The notes under the pieces were generated by a model. It was not told the origin of the DNA, did not search any database, and saw only the letters and a program-made list of their open reading frames with translations. From the NCBI RefSeq assembly GCF_900143095.1, contig NZ_FRDA01000021.1, positions 1-64,000 on the forward strand: a DNA stretch of 64,000 bases, in the 5' to 3' direction. Positions 16,867 through 25,440 of this stretch are shown in pieces; the first letter of the stretch is position 1, and each line of letters starts with the position of its first letter. The stretch is from Pseudomonas asturiensis. Its GTDB lineage: Bacteria; Pseudomonadota; Gammaproteobacteria; Pseudomonadales; Pseudomonadaceae. Made by a program: the position numbers and the translations under genes.

Positions 16867-16889
16867 CCTGTCAGGGCCTGCCTTGAATG

Positions 16890-16913
16890 AAAAAGACGCT
16901 TCGGCGTCTTTTT
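16890..16913 (+). terminator. dksA intrinsic terminator
   Basis: GACGC-TTCG-GCGTC stem with five T residues immediately after, 24 bp past the dksA stop. The UUCG-type loop and T tract make this a canonical terminator, so gluQ probably depends partly on readthrough or its own promoter. Confidence 0.9.
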
Positions 16914-17032
16914 GCTTTTAGCGGGTTAACCAGCGTGTTCGCGAACGCCCGGCCCGTGTCGGCCGGCCGGCTTCAAAAACGCCCTCCTGCCGCGCTTGAT
17001 AGCCCAGCCTGAGCCCCAGTACCATCCGGCCC

Positions 17033-17920
17033 ATGAAAAAATCTGCCTATATCGGGCGCTTTGCGCCAACGCCCAGCGGTTATCTGCACTTTGGCTCGCT
17101 GGTGGCGGCGCTTGCCTCGTACCTTGATGCACGTGCCGCAGGCGGCCAGTGGCTGATGCGCATGGAGGACCTGGATCCGCCCCGTGAAGTGCCGGGCGCA
17201 CAAGTCGCGATTCTCGAAACGCTGGAGCGCTACGGCTTTGAATGGAATGGCGAGCTGATCCGCCAGAGCGAACGCCACGACGCGTACGCCGCCGTTATCG
17301 ACCGTTGGTTCAGCCAGGGCCTGGCCTATGCCTGCACCTGCTCGCGCAAACAGCTCGAAGCGTATCAAGGCGTGTACCCGGGATTGTGTCGCAACGCAGG
17401 CCACTCGCCCCAGGACGCGGCCATACGCCTTCGCGTGCCGGAACTGGAGTATCGCTTCGAAGACCGGGTGCAGGGCACCTTCCGCATGCACCTGGGCAAT
17501 GAAAGCGGGGACTTTGTGATTCGTCGACGCGATGGCCTGTACGCCTATCAGCTGGCCGTCGTCATTGATGATGCCTGGCAAGGTGTGACCGACATCGTGC
17601 GCGGCGCGGATCTGCTGGATTCGACACCGCGCCATTTGTACCTGCAGGAATTGCTGGGCATCGCTGCGCCGCGCTACCTGCATGTGCCCTTGATTACCCA
17701 GCCGGACGGCCACAAGCTCGGCAAGTCCTACCGCTCCCCGCCACTCCCTGCCGACCAGGCCACGCCCTTGCTGCTGCGCGCATTGCGGGCGCTGGGCCAG
17801 CCGACCGACTCACACCTGACTTATGGAACACCTCAGGAGGTGCTGGCCTGGGGTATTGCGCACTGGAACGCCGATCTGATCCCCCGACAGCGCAACATTG
17901 AAGAAGCCCGGATAGACTGA
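17033..17920 (+). CDS. gluQ: Glutamyl-Q tRNA(Asp) synthetase
   Basis: A 295-residue truncated paralogue of glutamyl-tRNA synthetase that lacks the anticodon-binding domain. It attaches glutamate to the queuosine base of tRNA(Asp). The HIGH-like site is APTPSGYLHFGSL at residues 11-23. Zinc-site cysteines occur in YACTCSRKQL and YPGLC, and the KMSKS equivalent is GHKLGKSY. Length and domain layout fit GluQRS rather than GltX. It follows dksA on the same strand. Confidence 0.96.
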   Translation: MKKSAYIGRFAPTPSGYLHFGSLVAALASYLDARAAGGQWLMRMEDLDPPREVPGAQVAILETLERYGFEWNGELIRQSERHDAYAAVIDRWFSQGLAYACTCSRKQLEAYQGVYPGLCRNAGHSPQDAAIRLRVPELEYRFEDRVQGTFRMHLGNESGDFVIRRRDGLYAYQLAVVIDDAWQGVTDIVRGADLLDSTPRHLYLQELLGIAAPRYLHVPLITQPDGHKLGKSYRSPPLPADQATPLLLRALRALGQPTDSHLTYGTPQEVLAWGIAHWNADLIPRQRNIEEARID

Positions 17921-18018
17921 GCCAGAGCGGTTGCCGAAAACTACTGCTTATGGCTACTTGCAGCTTGTCACGCATCCGTTACCATGCCGCTCCTTATCTA
18001 CCAGCGCAGGGAGACCAG

Positions 18019-18195
18019 ATGTACATATACCGGTTGGTTTTGCTTCTGGTGGTAGGTATTTACCTTTTTTCTCCGGCCATCATGGATTGGTGGATCGACG
18101 CAACAGGCGCCTGGTATCGGCCCTACTTGCTGTGGCTGATCCTGATCGTGGTGACCTTCATTCTGCAAAGCCAGCGAGATGCCGATGAGCTTTAG
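18019..18195 (+). CDS. cbrX: Small membrane protein upstream of cbrA (CbrX-like)
   Basis: A 58-residue protein with two hydrophobic segments (YRLVLLLVVGIYLF and YLLWLILIVVTFIL) around a tryptophan-rich loop, followed by a short charged tail. ATG at 18019 is preceded by GGGAGA. Its 3' end overlaps cbrA by 11 to 17 bases, so translation of cbrA is very likely coupled to it. I recall a small coding sequence called cbrX in this position in P. putida, proposed to govern cbrA expression; that link is from memory. No independent biochemical function is known. Confidence 0.85.
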   Translation: MYIYRLVLLLVVGIYLFSPAIMDWWIDATGAWYRPYLLWLILIVVTFILQSQRDADEL

Positions 18196-21133
18196 CCTGT
18201 CGCAGATGTTGCTGGTGAGCGCCGGCTATCTGCTGGTGCTGTTTGGCGTGGCCTGGGTCAGCGAACGCGGCCTGATTCCGCGCGCAATCATTCGCCACCC
18301 GCTGACCTACACCTTGTCGCTGGGCGTGTACGCCAGCGCCTGGGCGTTTTATGGCACGGTCGGTCTGGCCTACCAATACGGCTATGGGTTTCTGTCCAGC
18401 TATCTGGGTGTTTCCGGGGCGTTTTTGCTGGCCCCCGTCTTGCTCTACCCGATTCTGAAAATCACGCGCACCTATCAGTTGTCATCGCTGGCCGACCTGT
18501 TTGCGTTCCGCTTTCGCAGCACCTGGGCAGGTGCGCTGACCACGGTGTTCATGCTGATCGGAGTACTGCCGCTGCTGGCGTTGCAGATTCAGGCCGTGGC
18601 GGACTCGATCAGCATCATGACCCGCGAGCCCGTACAGGATCGGGTGGCCGTGGCTTTTTGCGCGATCATCATGCTGTTCACGATCTTCTTCGGCTCACGG
18701 CATATCGCAACCCGTGAAAAACACGAAGGGCTGGTCTTCGCCATCGCTTTTGAATCGCTGATCAAGCTGATCGCTCTGGGCGGTGTCGGCCTGTATGCGC
18801 TGTACGGCGTGTTCGATGGCCCACAACAGCTGGAACTGTGGCTGCTGCAGAACCAGACCGCCCTCGCCTCGCTGCACACGCCACTGCAGGAAGGCCCGTG
18901 GCGCACGCTGCTGCTGGTGTTCTTTGCGTCAGCCATCGTCATGCCGCACATGTACCACATGACGTTCACCGAAAACCTCAATCCGCGTTCGCTGGTCAGC
19001 GCAAGCTGGGGCCTGCCGCTGTTCCTGCTCTTGATCAGCCTGGCCGTGCCGCTGATTCTCTGGGCCGGGCTCAAACTCGGTGCGACCACCAGCCCCGAAT
19101 ACTTCACCCTCGGCATCGGCATTGCCGCCAACAAACCGGCCCTGGCGTTGCTCGCCTACATTGGCGGACTGTCAGCGGCCAGCGGATTGATCATCGTCAC
19201 CACGCTGGCACTGTCAGGCATGGCGCTCAACCATCTGGTGCTGCCGCTTTACCAGCCTCCGGCCGAAGGCAATATCTACCGCTGGCTGAAGTGGACGCGA
19301 CGCGGACTGATCGTGGCGATTATCGCTGCCGGTTATGGTTTCTACCTGATGCTGGGGGCGCAGCAGGATCTGGCCAATCTGGGCATCGTCGCGTTCGTCG
19401 CAACCCTGCAGTTCCTACCGGGCGTGCTGTCAGTGCTGTATTGGCCAACCGCCAACCGGCGCGGCTTCATCGCAGGCCTGCTGGCCGGGATCGCGGTCTG
19501 GGTAGTGAGCATGCTGCTGCCACTGATCAGTGGCCTGCAGGGCTTCTACATTCCACTGCTGAACATGATCTACGTGCTGGACGACACCAGTTGGCACATG
19601 GCGGCCATTGCCTCGCTGGCCGCCAACGTGCTGCTGTTCACTCTGGTATCGCTGTTCACCAACGCCAGCGCCGAGGAAGTCAGCGCTGCGGAGGCCTGCG
19701 CTGTGGACAACGTGCGCAGACCGCAACGCCGCGAGCTACACGCCGTGTCCCCGCAGGAGTTCGCCACCCAACTGGCCAAACCGCTGGGCGCGAAGGCTGC
19801 GCAGAAAGAAGTCGAACAGGCCCTGCGTGATCTGTATCTGCCGTTCGACGAACGCCGGCCTTATGCACTGCGTCGGCTGCGCGACCGTATCGAGGCCAAC
19901 CTGTCCGGCCTGATGGGCCCAAGCGTCGCCCAGGACATGGTGGAAACCTTCCTGCCGTACAAATCGGGCAGCGAAAAATATGTCACCGAAGATATCCACT
20001 TCATCGAAAGCCGGCTGGAAGATTACCACTCGCGCCTGACCGGGCTCGCCGCCGAACTCGACGCCTTGCGCCGCTACCATCGGCAGACCCTGCAGGAGCT
20101 GCCAATGGGCGTGTGCTCGCTGGCCGAGGATCAGGAAATCCTGATGTGGAACCGCGCGATGGAAGAACTGACCGGCATCGTCGCGCAGCGCGTCGTGGGC
20201 TCGCGTCTGGAAACCATCGCCGAGCCATGGAAAGGTCTGCTGACCGGGTTCATCAGCGTCCCCGACGAACACTTGCACAAACAGCGACTGGCCCTGGACG
20301 GACAGACGCGCTGGCTCAACCTGCACAAAGCGGCGATCAACGAACCGCTCGCCCCGGGCAACAGCGGCCTGGTGGTGCTGGTCGAAGACCTGACCGACAC
20401 GCAGATGCTCGAAGACAAGCTGGTGCACTCGGAACGCCTCGCCAGCATCGGGCGACTGGCAGCGGGCGTCGCCCACGAAATCGGTAACCCGATCACCGGC
20501 ATTGCCTGCCTGGCGCAGAACCTTCGGGAAGAGCGCGAAGAAGACGACGAACTTAAGGAAATCAGCAGCCAGATTCTCGAACAGACCAAACGCGTGTCGC
20601 GTATCGTGCAGTCGCTGATGAGCTTTGCCCATGCCGGTGCTCATCAGCACAGTGACGAAGCCGTCTGTCTGGCCGAAGTGGCGCAGGATGCCATCGGCCT
20701 GCTGGCATTGAACCGACGCAACTTCGAAGTCCAGTTCTACAACCTGTGCAACCCCGAACACTGGGTCGATGGCGACCCGCAGCGGCTTGCGCAAGTGCTG
20801 ATCAACCTGCTCTCCAACGCGCGCGATGCTTCGCCCGCCGGCAGCGCAGTGAGGGTCAAGAGCGAGGCCTCCGAACACACTGTGGACTTGATCGTCGAAG
20901 ACGAAGGCAGTGGCATCCCCAAGGCAATCATGGACCGATTGTTCGAGCCATTCTTCACCACCAAGGACCCCGGTGAAGGAACAGGACTGGGCCTTGCGCT
21001 GGTCTATTCCATCGTTGAAGAGCATTATGGACAAATCACCATCGACAGCCCGGCCGACCCCGAGCACCAGCGTGGTACCCGTATCCGGGTGACTCTGCCA
21101 CGCCATGTCGACGCGACGTCCACCGCGAACTGA
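18185..21133 (+). CDS. cbrA: Sensor histidine kinase CbrA with a solute-symporter-like N-terminus
   Basis: A 982-residue hybrid of transporter and kinase. Residues 1 to about 500 form some thirteen transmembrane helices of the sodium:solute symporter (SLC5) type. A linker and a PAS-like region (MGVCSLAEDQEILMWNRAMEEL) come next, then the HisKA domain with phosphoacceptor H764 in VAHEIGNPITG. The ATPase domain has LINLLSNARDA, EDEGSGIP and GEGTGLGLALVYS. It controls carbon/nitrogen balance and histidine, proline and arginine use through CbrB. The start is ATG 18185 with GCGAG seven bases upstream; ATG 18179 is possible. It overlaps cbrX and lies 22 bp before cbrB. Confidence 0.97.
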   Translation: MSFSLSQMLLVSAGYLLVLFGVAWVSERGLIPRAIIRHPLTYTLSLGVYASAWAFYGTVGLAYQYGYGFLSSYLGVSGAFLLAPVLLYPILKITRTYQLSSLADLFAFRFRSTWAGALTTVFMLIGVLPLLALQIQAVADSISIMTREPVQDRVAVAFCAIIMLFTIFFGSRHIATREKHEGLVFAIAFESLIKLIALGGVGLYALYGVFDGPQQLELWLLQNQTALASLHTPLQEGPWRTLLLVFFASAIVMPHMYHMTFTENLNPRSLVSASWGLPLFLLLISLAVPLILWAGLKLGATTSPEYFTLGIGIAANKPALALLAYIGGLSAASGLIIVTTLALSGMALNHLVLPLYQPPAEGNIYRWLKWTRRGLIVAIIAAGYGFYLMLGAQQDLANLGIVAFVATLQFLPGVLSVLYWPTANRRGFIAGLLAGIAVWVVSMLLPLISGLQGFYIPLLNMIYVLDDTSWHMAAIASLAANVLLFTLVSLFTNASAEEVSAAEACAVDNVRRPQRRELHAVSPQEFATQLAKPLGAKAAQKEVEQALRDLYLPFDERRPYALRRLRDRIEANLSGLMGPSVAQDMVETFLPYKSGSEKYVTEDIHFIESRLEDYHSRLTGLAAELDALRRYHRQTLQELPMGVCSLAEDQEILMWNRAMEELTGIVAQRVVGSRLETIAEPWKGLLTGFISVPDEHLHKQRLALDGQTRWLNLHKAAINEPLAPGNSGLVVLVEDLTDTQMLEDKLVHSERLASIGRLAAGVAHEIGNPITGIACLAQNLREEREEDDELKEISSQILEQTKRVSRIVQSLMSFAHAGAHQHSDEAVCLAEVAQDAIGLLALNRRNFEVQFYNLCNPEHWVDGDPQRLAQVLINLLSNARDASPAGSAVRVKSEASEHTVDLIVEDEGSGIPKAIMDRLFEPFFTTKDPGEGTGLGLALVYSIVEEHYGQITIDSPADPEHQRGTRIRVTLPRHVDATSTAN

Positions 21134-21155
21134 GACCGTCGAGAGAACTGAATCA

Positions 21156-22589
21156 ATGCCGCATATTTTGATCGTCGAAGACGAAACGATTATCCGCTCA
21201 GCCCTGCGTCGCCTGCTTGAACGCAATCAGTACGAAGTCAGCGAAGCCGGCTCTGTTCAGGAGGCTCAGGAGCGTTTCAGCATCCCGTCGTTTGACATGA
21301 TTGTCAGCGATCTACGACTGCCGGGCGCGCCCGGTACCGAACTGATCAAACTTGGCGAAGGCAAGCCGGTGCTGATCATGACCAGCTACGCCAGCCTTCG
21401 CTCTGCAGTTGACTCGATGAAGATGGGCGCGGTGGATTACATCGCCAAGCCTTTCGATCACGATGAGATGCTGCAGGCCGTTTCACGCATCCTGCGTGAT
21501 CGCCAGACCGTGACCAGCCTGCAGGCTGAACGCAGCGCCATGGGCAAAGCCGGCGCTACCGAGAAAGGCGCCGCACCCAACAGCAATGGCGAGATCGGCA
21601 TCATCGGTTCCTGTCCGCCCATGCTCGATCTGTACAGCAAGATCCGCAAGGTCGCGCCAACCGACTCCAACGTTCTGGTGCAAGGCGAGTCGGGTACAGG
21701 TAAAGAGCTGGTCGCCCGCGCGCTGCATAACCTGTCGCGTCGCGCCAAGGCACCGATGATTTCCGTCAACTGTGCCGCCATCCCGGAATCGCTTATCGAG
21801 TCCGAGCTGTTCGGCCACGAGAAAGGTGCATTTACCGGTGCCAGCGCCGGACGTGCCGGACTGGTTGAAGCCGCAGACGGCGGCACGCTGTTTCTCGATG
21901 AAATCGGCGAACTGCCTCTGGAAGCCCAGGCGCGCCTGCTGCGCGTGTTGCAGGAAGGTGAAATTCGCCGCGTAGGTTCGGTGCAGTCGCAGAAAGTCGA
22001 TGTACGGCTGATTGCGGCAACCCACCGCGACCTCAAGACGCTGGCCAAGAACGGCGAATTCCGTGAAGACCTTTTCTACCGTCTGCACGTGATCGCGCTC
22101 AAGCTTCCGGCATTGCGTGAGCGCGGCAGCGATGTACTGGAAATTGCCCGTGCCTTTCTGGCACGCCAGAGCGCCAAGGTCGGCCGGAACGACCTGACCT
22201 TTGCCCCTGACGCCGAGCAAGCCATTCGTCACTACAGCTGGCCCGGAAACGTACGCGAGCTGGAGAACGCCGTGGAGCGTTCGGTCATTCTGTGTGAAAA
22301 CCCGGAAATCACCGCCGACCTGCTGGGTATCGATATCGAACTGGACGGCCTGGGCGACGACGAGTACATGGGCCTTTCGCCCCTGTCCAACGGCGCGACC
22401 TCGACCAACAACGAGCCGACCGAGGACCTGTCGCTGGAGGATTATTTCCAGCACTTCGTCCTTGAACATCAGGACCACATGACCGAGACCGAGCTTGCCC
22501 GCAAACTCGGGGTCAGCCGCAAATGCCTGTGGGAACGCCGCCAACGCCTGGGGATTCCCCGTCGCAAAGGTGTGGCCAACGAAACCTGA
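21156..22589 (+). CDS. cbrB: Sigma54-dependent response regulator CbrB
   Basis: A 477-residue NtrC-family activator. The receiver domain has phospho-acceptor D52 (IVSDLRLPG) and acidic pair E8-D9. The AAA+ domain carries Walker A GESGTGKE near 178-185, the sigma54-contact loop ESELFGHEKGAFTGA, and Walker B GGTLFLDEIGE. A Fis-type helix-turn-helix (ETELARKLGVSRKCLWERR) closes the protein. The ATG at 21156 opens the conserved MPHILIVEDE. Phosphorylated by CbrA, it activates sigma54 promoters, including the one 170 bp downstream that drives CrcZ. A terminator follows the gene. Confidence 0.97.
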   Translation: MPHILIVEDETIIRSALRRLLERNQYEVSEAGSVQEAQERFSIPSFDMIVSDLRLPGAPGTELIKLGEGKPVLIMTSYASLRSAVDSMKMGAVDYIAKPFDHDEMLQAVSRILRDRQTVTSLQAERSAMGKAGATEKGAAPNSNGEIGIIGSCPPMLDLYSKIRKVAPTDSNVLVQGESGTGKELVARALHNLSRRAKAPMISVNCAAIPESLIESELFGHEKGAFTGASAGRAGLVEAADGGTLFLDEIGELPLEAQARLLRVLQEGEIRRVGSVQSQKVDVRLIAATHRDLKTLAKNGEFREDLFYRLHVIALKLPALRERGSDVLEIARAFLARQSAKVGRNDLTFAPDAEQAIRHYSWPGNVRELENAVERSVILCENPEITADLLGIDIELDGLGDDEYMGLSPLSNGATSTNNEPTEDLSLEDYFQHFVLEHQDHMTETELARKLGVSRKCLWERRQRLGIPRRKGVANET

Positions 22590-22637
22590 GTGTCTGCGCA
22601 AGGCTCTGGCACGCAGTGCTCAGCGCTTTGCGCAAAC

Positions 22638-22663
22638 TGTTACCTTCTTCGCCTCACGTAACA
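22638..22663 (+). promoter_or_regulatory. Candidate CbrB upstream activating site for CrcZ
   Basis: Inverted repeat TGTTAC (22638-22643) and GTAACA (22658-22663), separated by 14 bp, about 100-125 bp upstream of the -24 element of the CrcZ promoter. Further TTAC/GTAA half sites lie at 22675-22684. Position and symmetry suit an NtrC-type enhancer; I recall a similar TGTTAC-type element for CbrB, but the assignment is inference. Confidence 0.65.
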
Positions 22664-22701
22664 AAAGCCGGGTCTTACGGTAACGAAGCCCCGGCTTTTT
22701 T
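22664..22701 (+). terminator. cbrB terminator
   Basis: AAAGCCGGG (22664-22672) pairs with CCCGGCTTT (22690-22698) and a T run continues to 22701. The 17-base loop contains further TTAC/GTAA symmetry. It separates the cbrAB mRNA from the CrcZ promoter and overlaps the candidate CbrB site. Confidence 0.85.
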
Positions 22702-22760
22702 ACGCCTGCCGTGGCCGGAAAAAACCAGCAAAGTCCCGGTTTACGGGGCTTTGCCAAAGT

Positions 22761-22776
22761 TGGCACAGGTTCTGCT
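22761..22776 (+). promoter_or_regulatory. Sigma54 promoter of CrcZ
   Basis: TGGCACAGGTTCTGCT fits the -24/-12 consensus, with GG at 22762-22763 and GC at 22774-22775 exactly ten bases apart. Transcription should start near 22787. The expected activator is CbrB, encoded just upstream. Confidence 0.88.
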
Positions 22777-22786
22777 ATATCTCTGG

Positions 22787-23145
22787 TACAAGAAGAACAA
22801 CAAGCAGTACGACACCCATAACAAGAACAACACGAATCGACTCACGCATAACAAGAACAACACGGCGGAGGCGCAGCTAACTGATTCTTTTGGAGAGGAG
22901 TTGTATTTGGGGCTAGCCCCGCAACCAGGCCGAGAACAACAAAAACTACCCTTAGGTAGCGCCTGAACTGGTTGGATCGAACGATCATTGCAACGCAGCG
23001 ACCAAAGCAATCCGTTTGCTCTTGACTCCCGATTGGGAGGTTTCACAGACGAAAGTCTCGTGAATGGGCACTCAACAAAAACAAAAAGCCCGTACAGAAA
23101 ACAATAATAAAGAGCACACACTTTGGGGGAGCTTCGGCTCCCCCA
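22787..23145 (+). ncRNA. crcZ: CrcZ small RNA (Hfq/Crc decoy)
   Basis: About 360 nt between a sigma54 promoter and a GGGGGAGC-TTCG-GCTCCCCC hairpin (23125-23144), in the standard cbrB-crcZ-pcnB position. It carries six A-rich CA motifs of the kind bound by Hfq with Crc: near 22788-22805, 22819-22833, 22849-22863, 22932-22946, 23073-23088 and 23096-23112. CrcZ sequesters Hfq/Crc and lifts catabolite repression when poor carbon sources activate CbrAB. The final hairpin has almost no T tract, so the 3' end is uncertain. Two of the motifs belong to an exact 18-base repeat (22817-22834 and 22847-22864). Confidence 0.92.
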
Positions 23146-23289
23146 GTAGCTTCCACGGTAAAAGCAGACCGTACTTTCTCCCTTCCGCGACAGCTTCCTA
23201 CACCATCCCTCGACTAAATGCTAGAATCCCCGCCCATCATGCGGTCATTCCACGTTTTTGGCCGAATATTCCTTCAAACAGTGCATCCC

Positions 23290-24693
23290 ATGCTGAAGAA
23301 GTTGTTCCAGTCATTTCGTTCCCCACTGCGCAAGCCGCAGCAACACACGCGCACCACGCCTGAAGTGCTCAACAGCAGCCAGCATTCGCTGCAACGCAGC
23401 CAGTTCAGCCGCTATGCCGTCAACATCGTCGAGCGTCTGCAAACTGCAGGCTATCAGGCCTACCTGGTCGGTGGCTGCGTACGCGACATGATGCTCAATA
23501 TCACGCCCAAGGATTTCGACGTCGCCACCAGCGCCACGCCGGAACAAGTGCGTGCAGAATTTCGCAACGCACGCATCATTGGCCGCCGGTTCAAGCTGGT
23601 GCACATTCACTTCGGTCGCGAGATCATCGAAGTCGCCACCTTCCGCGCCAATCATCCACAGGATGACGAAGAAGAGGACAGCAATCAGTCCTCGCGCAAC
23701 GAAAGCGGTCGCATCCTGCGTGACAACGTATACGGCACCCTTGAGGAAGACGCCCAGCGTCGCGACTTCACGATCAATGCCTTGTATTACGATCCAGTGA
23801 CCGAACGCGTACTGGATTACGCCAATGGCGTACATGACATCCGCAATCGTCTGATCCGCCTGATCGGCGATCCAGAACAGCGCTACAAGGAAGACCCGGT
23901 GCGCATGCTGCGCGCCGTGCGCTTCGCCGCCAAGCTGGATTTCGGCATTGAAAAGCACAGCGCCCTGCCGATCCGTCCGCTGGCCCCTATGCTGCGTGAT
24001 ATTCCGTCGGCGCGTCTGTTCGAAGAAGTCCTCAAGCTGTTCCTGTCCGGCCACGCCGCATCGACCTTCGAGATGCTGGTGGACCTTGAGCTGTTCGAAC
24101 CGTTGTTCCCCGCCAGCTCCAAGGCGCTGGAATACAACCCGACGTACACCCATACCCTGATCAGTAATGCGCTGATCAACACGGACTTGCGCATCAAGCA
24201 GAACAAACCGGTCACCCCGGCGTTTCTGTTTGCCGCCTTGCTATGGCCAGCGTTGCCCGCCAAGGTGCTGCGCGCTCAGGAACGTGGCATGCCGCCGATC
24301 GCTGCAATGCAGGAAGCGGCGCACGAGCTGATCATTGAGCAATGTCAGCGCATCGCAATTCCAAAGCGTTTCACGATGCCGATCCGCGAGATCTGGGACA
24401 TGCAGGAGCGTCTGCCGCGCCGTTCGGGCAAGCGGGCCGACCTGTTGCTCGACAATTCGCGCTTCCGCGCCGGTTACGACTTCCTGCTGCTGCGCGAATC
24501 CGCAGGCGAACAGACCGACGGTCTGGGCCAGTGGTGGACCGATTACCAGGAATGCAACGAAAGCGAGCGCCGCGAGATGATCCGCGACCTGAGCGGCAAG
24601 CCTGAAGCGGCCGGAGCAGCGCCACGCAAACGCCGGCGCAGCAGCGGCGCGAAGCGCAAGCGCACCGATGGCGAGACAGCCGGCGGTGAATAA
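23290..24693 (+). CDS. pcnB: Poly(A) polymerase I
   Basis: A 467-residue class II nucleotidyltransferase that adds 3' poly(A) tails, marking RNAs for decay. The nucleotidyltransferase signature VGGCVRDMML...PKDFDVATSATPEQV lies near residues 60-90, with catalytic aspartates in DFDV. RRFKLVH and the neck DPVRMLRAVRFAAKL follow. The C-terminus (last 35 residues) is strongly basic (RKRRRSSGAKRKR), as in other PAP I proteins. I chose ATG 23290 because MLKKLFQSF opens the homologous region, although its ribosome site is weak; an in-frame ATG at 23239 is possible. It overlaps folK by 26 bp. Confidence 0.95.
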   Translation: MLKKLFQSFRSPLRKPQQHTRTTPEVLNSSQHSLQRSQFSRYAVNIVERLQTAGYQAYLVGGCVRDMMLNITPKDFDVATSATPEQVRAEFRNARIIGRRFKLVHIHFGREIIEVATFRANHPQDDEEEDSNQSSRNESGRILRDNVYGTLEEDAQRRDFTINALYYDPVTERVLDYANGVHDIRNRLIRLIGDPEQRYKEDPVRMLRAVRFAAKLDFGIEKHSALPIRPLAPMLRDIPSARLFEEVLKLFLSGHAASTFEMLVDLELFEPLFPASSKALEYNPTYTHTLISNALINTDLRIKQNKPVTPAFLFAALLWPALPAKVLRAQERGMPPIAAMQEAAHELIIEQCQRIAIPKRFTMPIREIWDMQERLPRRSGKRADLLLDNSRFRAGYDFLLLRESAGEQTDGLGQWWTDYQECNESERREMIRDLSGKPEAAGAAPRKRRRSSGAKRKRTDGETAGGE

Positions 24694-25207
24694 GACGTTA
24701 TCGAGTCCTGCATCGTTGACGGTCGAACGCGTCTACATCGGCCTGGGCAGTAATCTTGCTGACCCGGCGGAGCAATTGCGCAGCGCACTCAAGGCGCTGG
24801 AGCAGTTGCCGGACAGTCAACTGGCGGGCGTCTCATCGTTCTATGTCAGTGACTCGCTGCTCCCCGGCCAGCCGCGCTTCACCAACGCAGTCGCCGCGCT
24901 GGACACCACCCTTGCGCCGCTTGTCTTGCTCGATGCCCTTCAATCCATAGAACTGGATCAGGGCCGCGAGCGCCACGAACGCTGGGGGCCTCGCACGCTG
25001 GACCTCGACATCCTGCTGTTCGGCAATCGCCTGATCGACGAACCCCGCCTGAAAGTGCCGCATTACCACATGCAGGCCAGGCCATTCGTGCTCTATCCGC
25101 TGGCCGAACTGACCCCGCGGCTGACGCTGGCCGACGGCCGCGAACTGAATCAGATGCTGGATGATTGCCCCTTCGTCGGCCTGGAACGTTTACCCTCTCA
25201 GGCATAG
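24668..25207 (+). CDS. folK: 2-amino-4-hydroxy-6-hydroxymethyldihydropteridine pyrophosphokinase
   Basis: HPPK, up to 179 residues. It transfers pyrophosphate from ATP to 6-hydroxymethyl-dihydropterin, the step before FolP in folate synthesis. Signatures YIGLGSNLADP and HERWGPRTLDLDILLFG (the HPPK motif with metal-binding aspartates) are intact. The start is uncertain: ATG 24668 overlaps pcnB by 26 bp; GTG 24686 or a TTG near 24716 would give the more usual 160-residue length. The cognate folP lies far away at 52 kb in this window. Confidence 0.92.
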   Translation: MARQPAVNKTLSSPASLTVERVYIGLGSNLADPAEQLRSALKALEQLPDSQLAGVSSFYVSDSLLPGQPRFTNAVAALDTTLAPLVLLDALQSIELDQGRERHERWGPRTLDLDILLFGNRLIDEPRLKVPHYHMQARPFVLYPLAELTPRLTLADGRELNQMLDDCPFVGLERLPSQA

Positions 25208-25440
25208 TGTCTTACTGCCACTCGTTACCCGCGTTGTAACCGCCCCGGCAAACGGGTAACACCTGCATTTGACTTCATGCCCCCTCCTCACGAAGATAGG
25301 CCTCCCGCCGCCACCCCCGTGGCGAACGGGCGCGAAACAGGCCTTTGCAAAACACCGCGACACGACGGTGTGCCTGCTTTTCCAGGATGACTCTCACGCG
25401 CTGAGTGCCGCAGTTTTCAGCGCCTGATGGAGGACTTTAC
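25208..25440. other. Spacer between folK and panB
   Basis: About 230 bp without a credible gene. It contains a weak ACACCG/CGGTGT hairpin near 25351-25372. Presumably it contains the panBCD promoter; I could not define -35/-10 elements with confidence. Confidence 0.35.
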
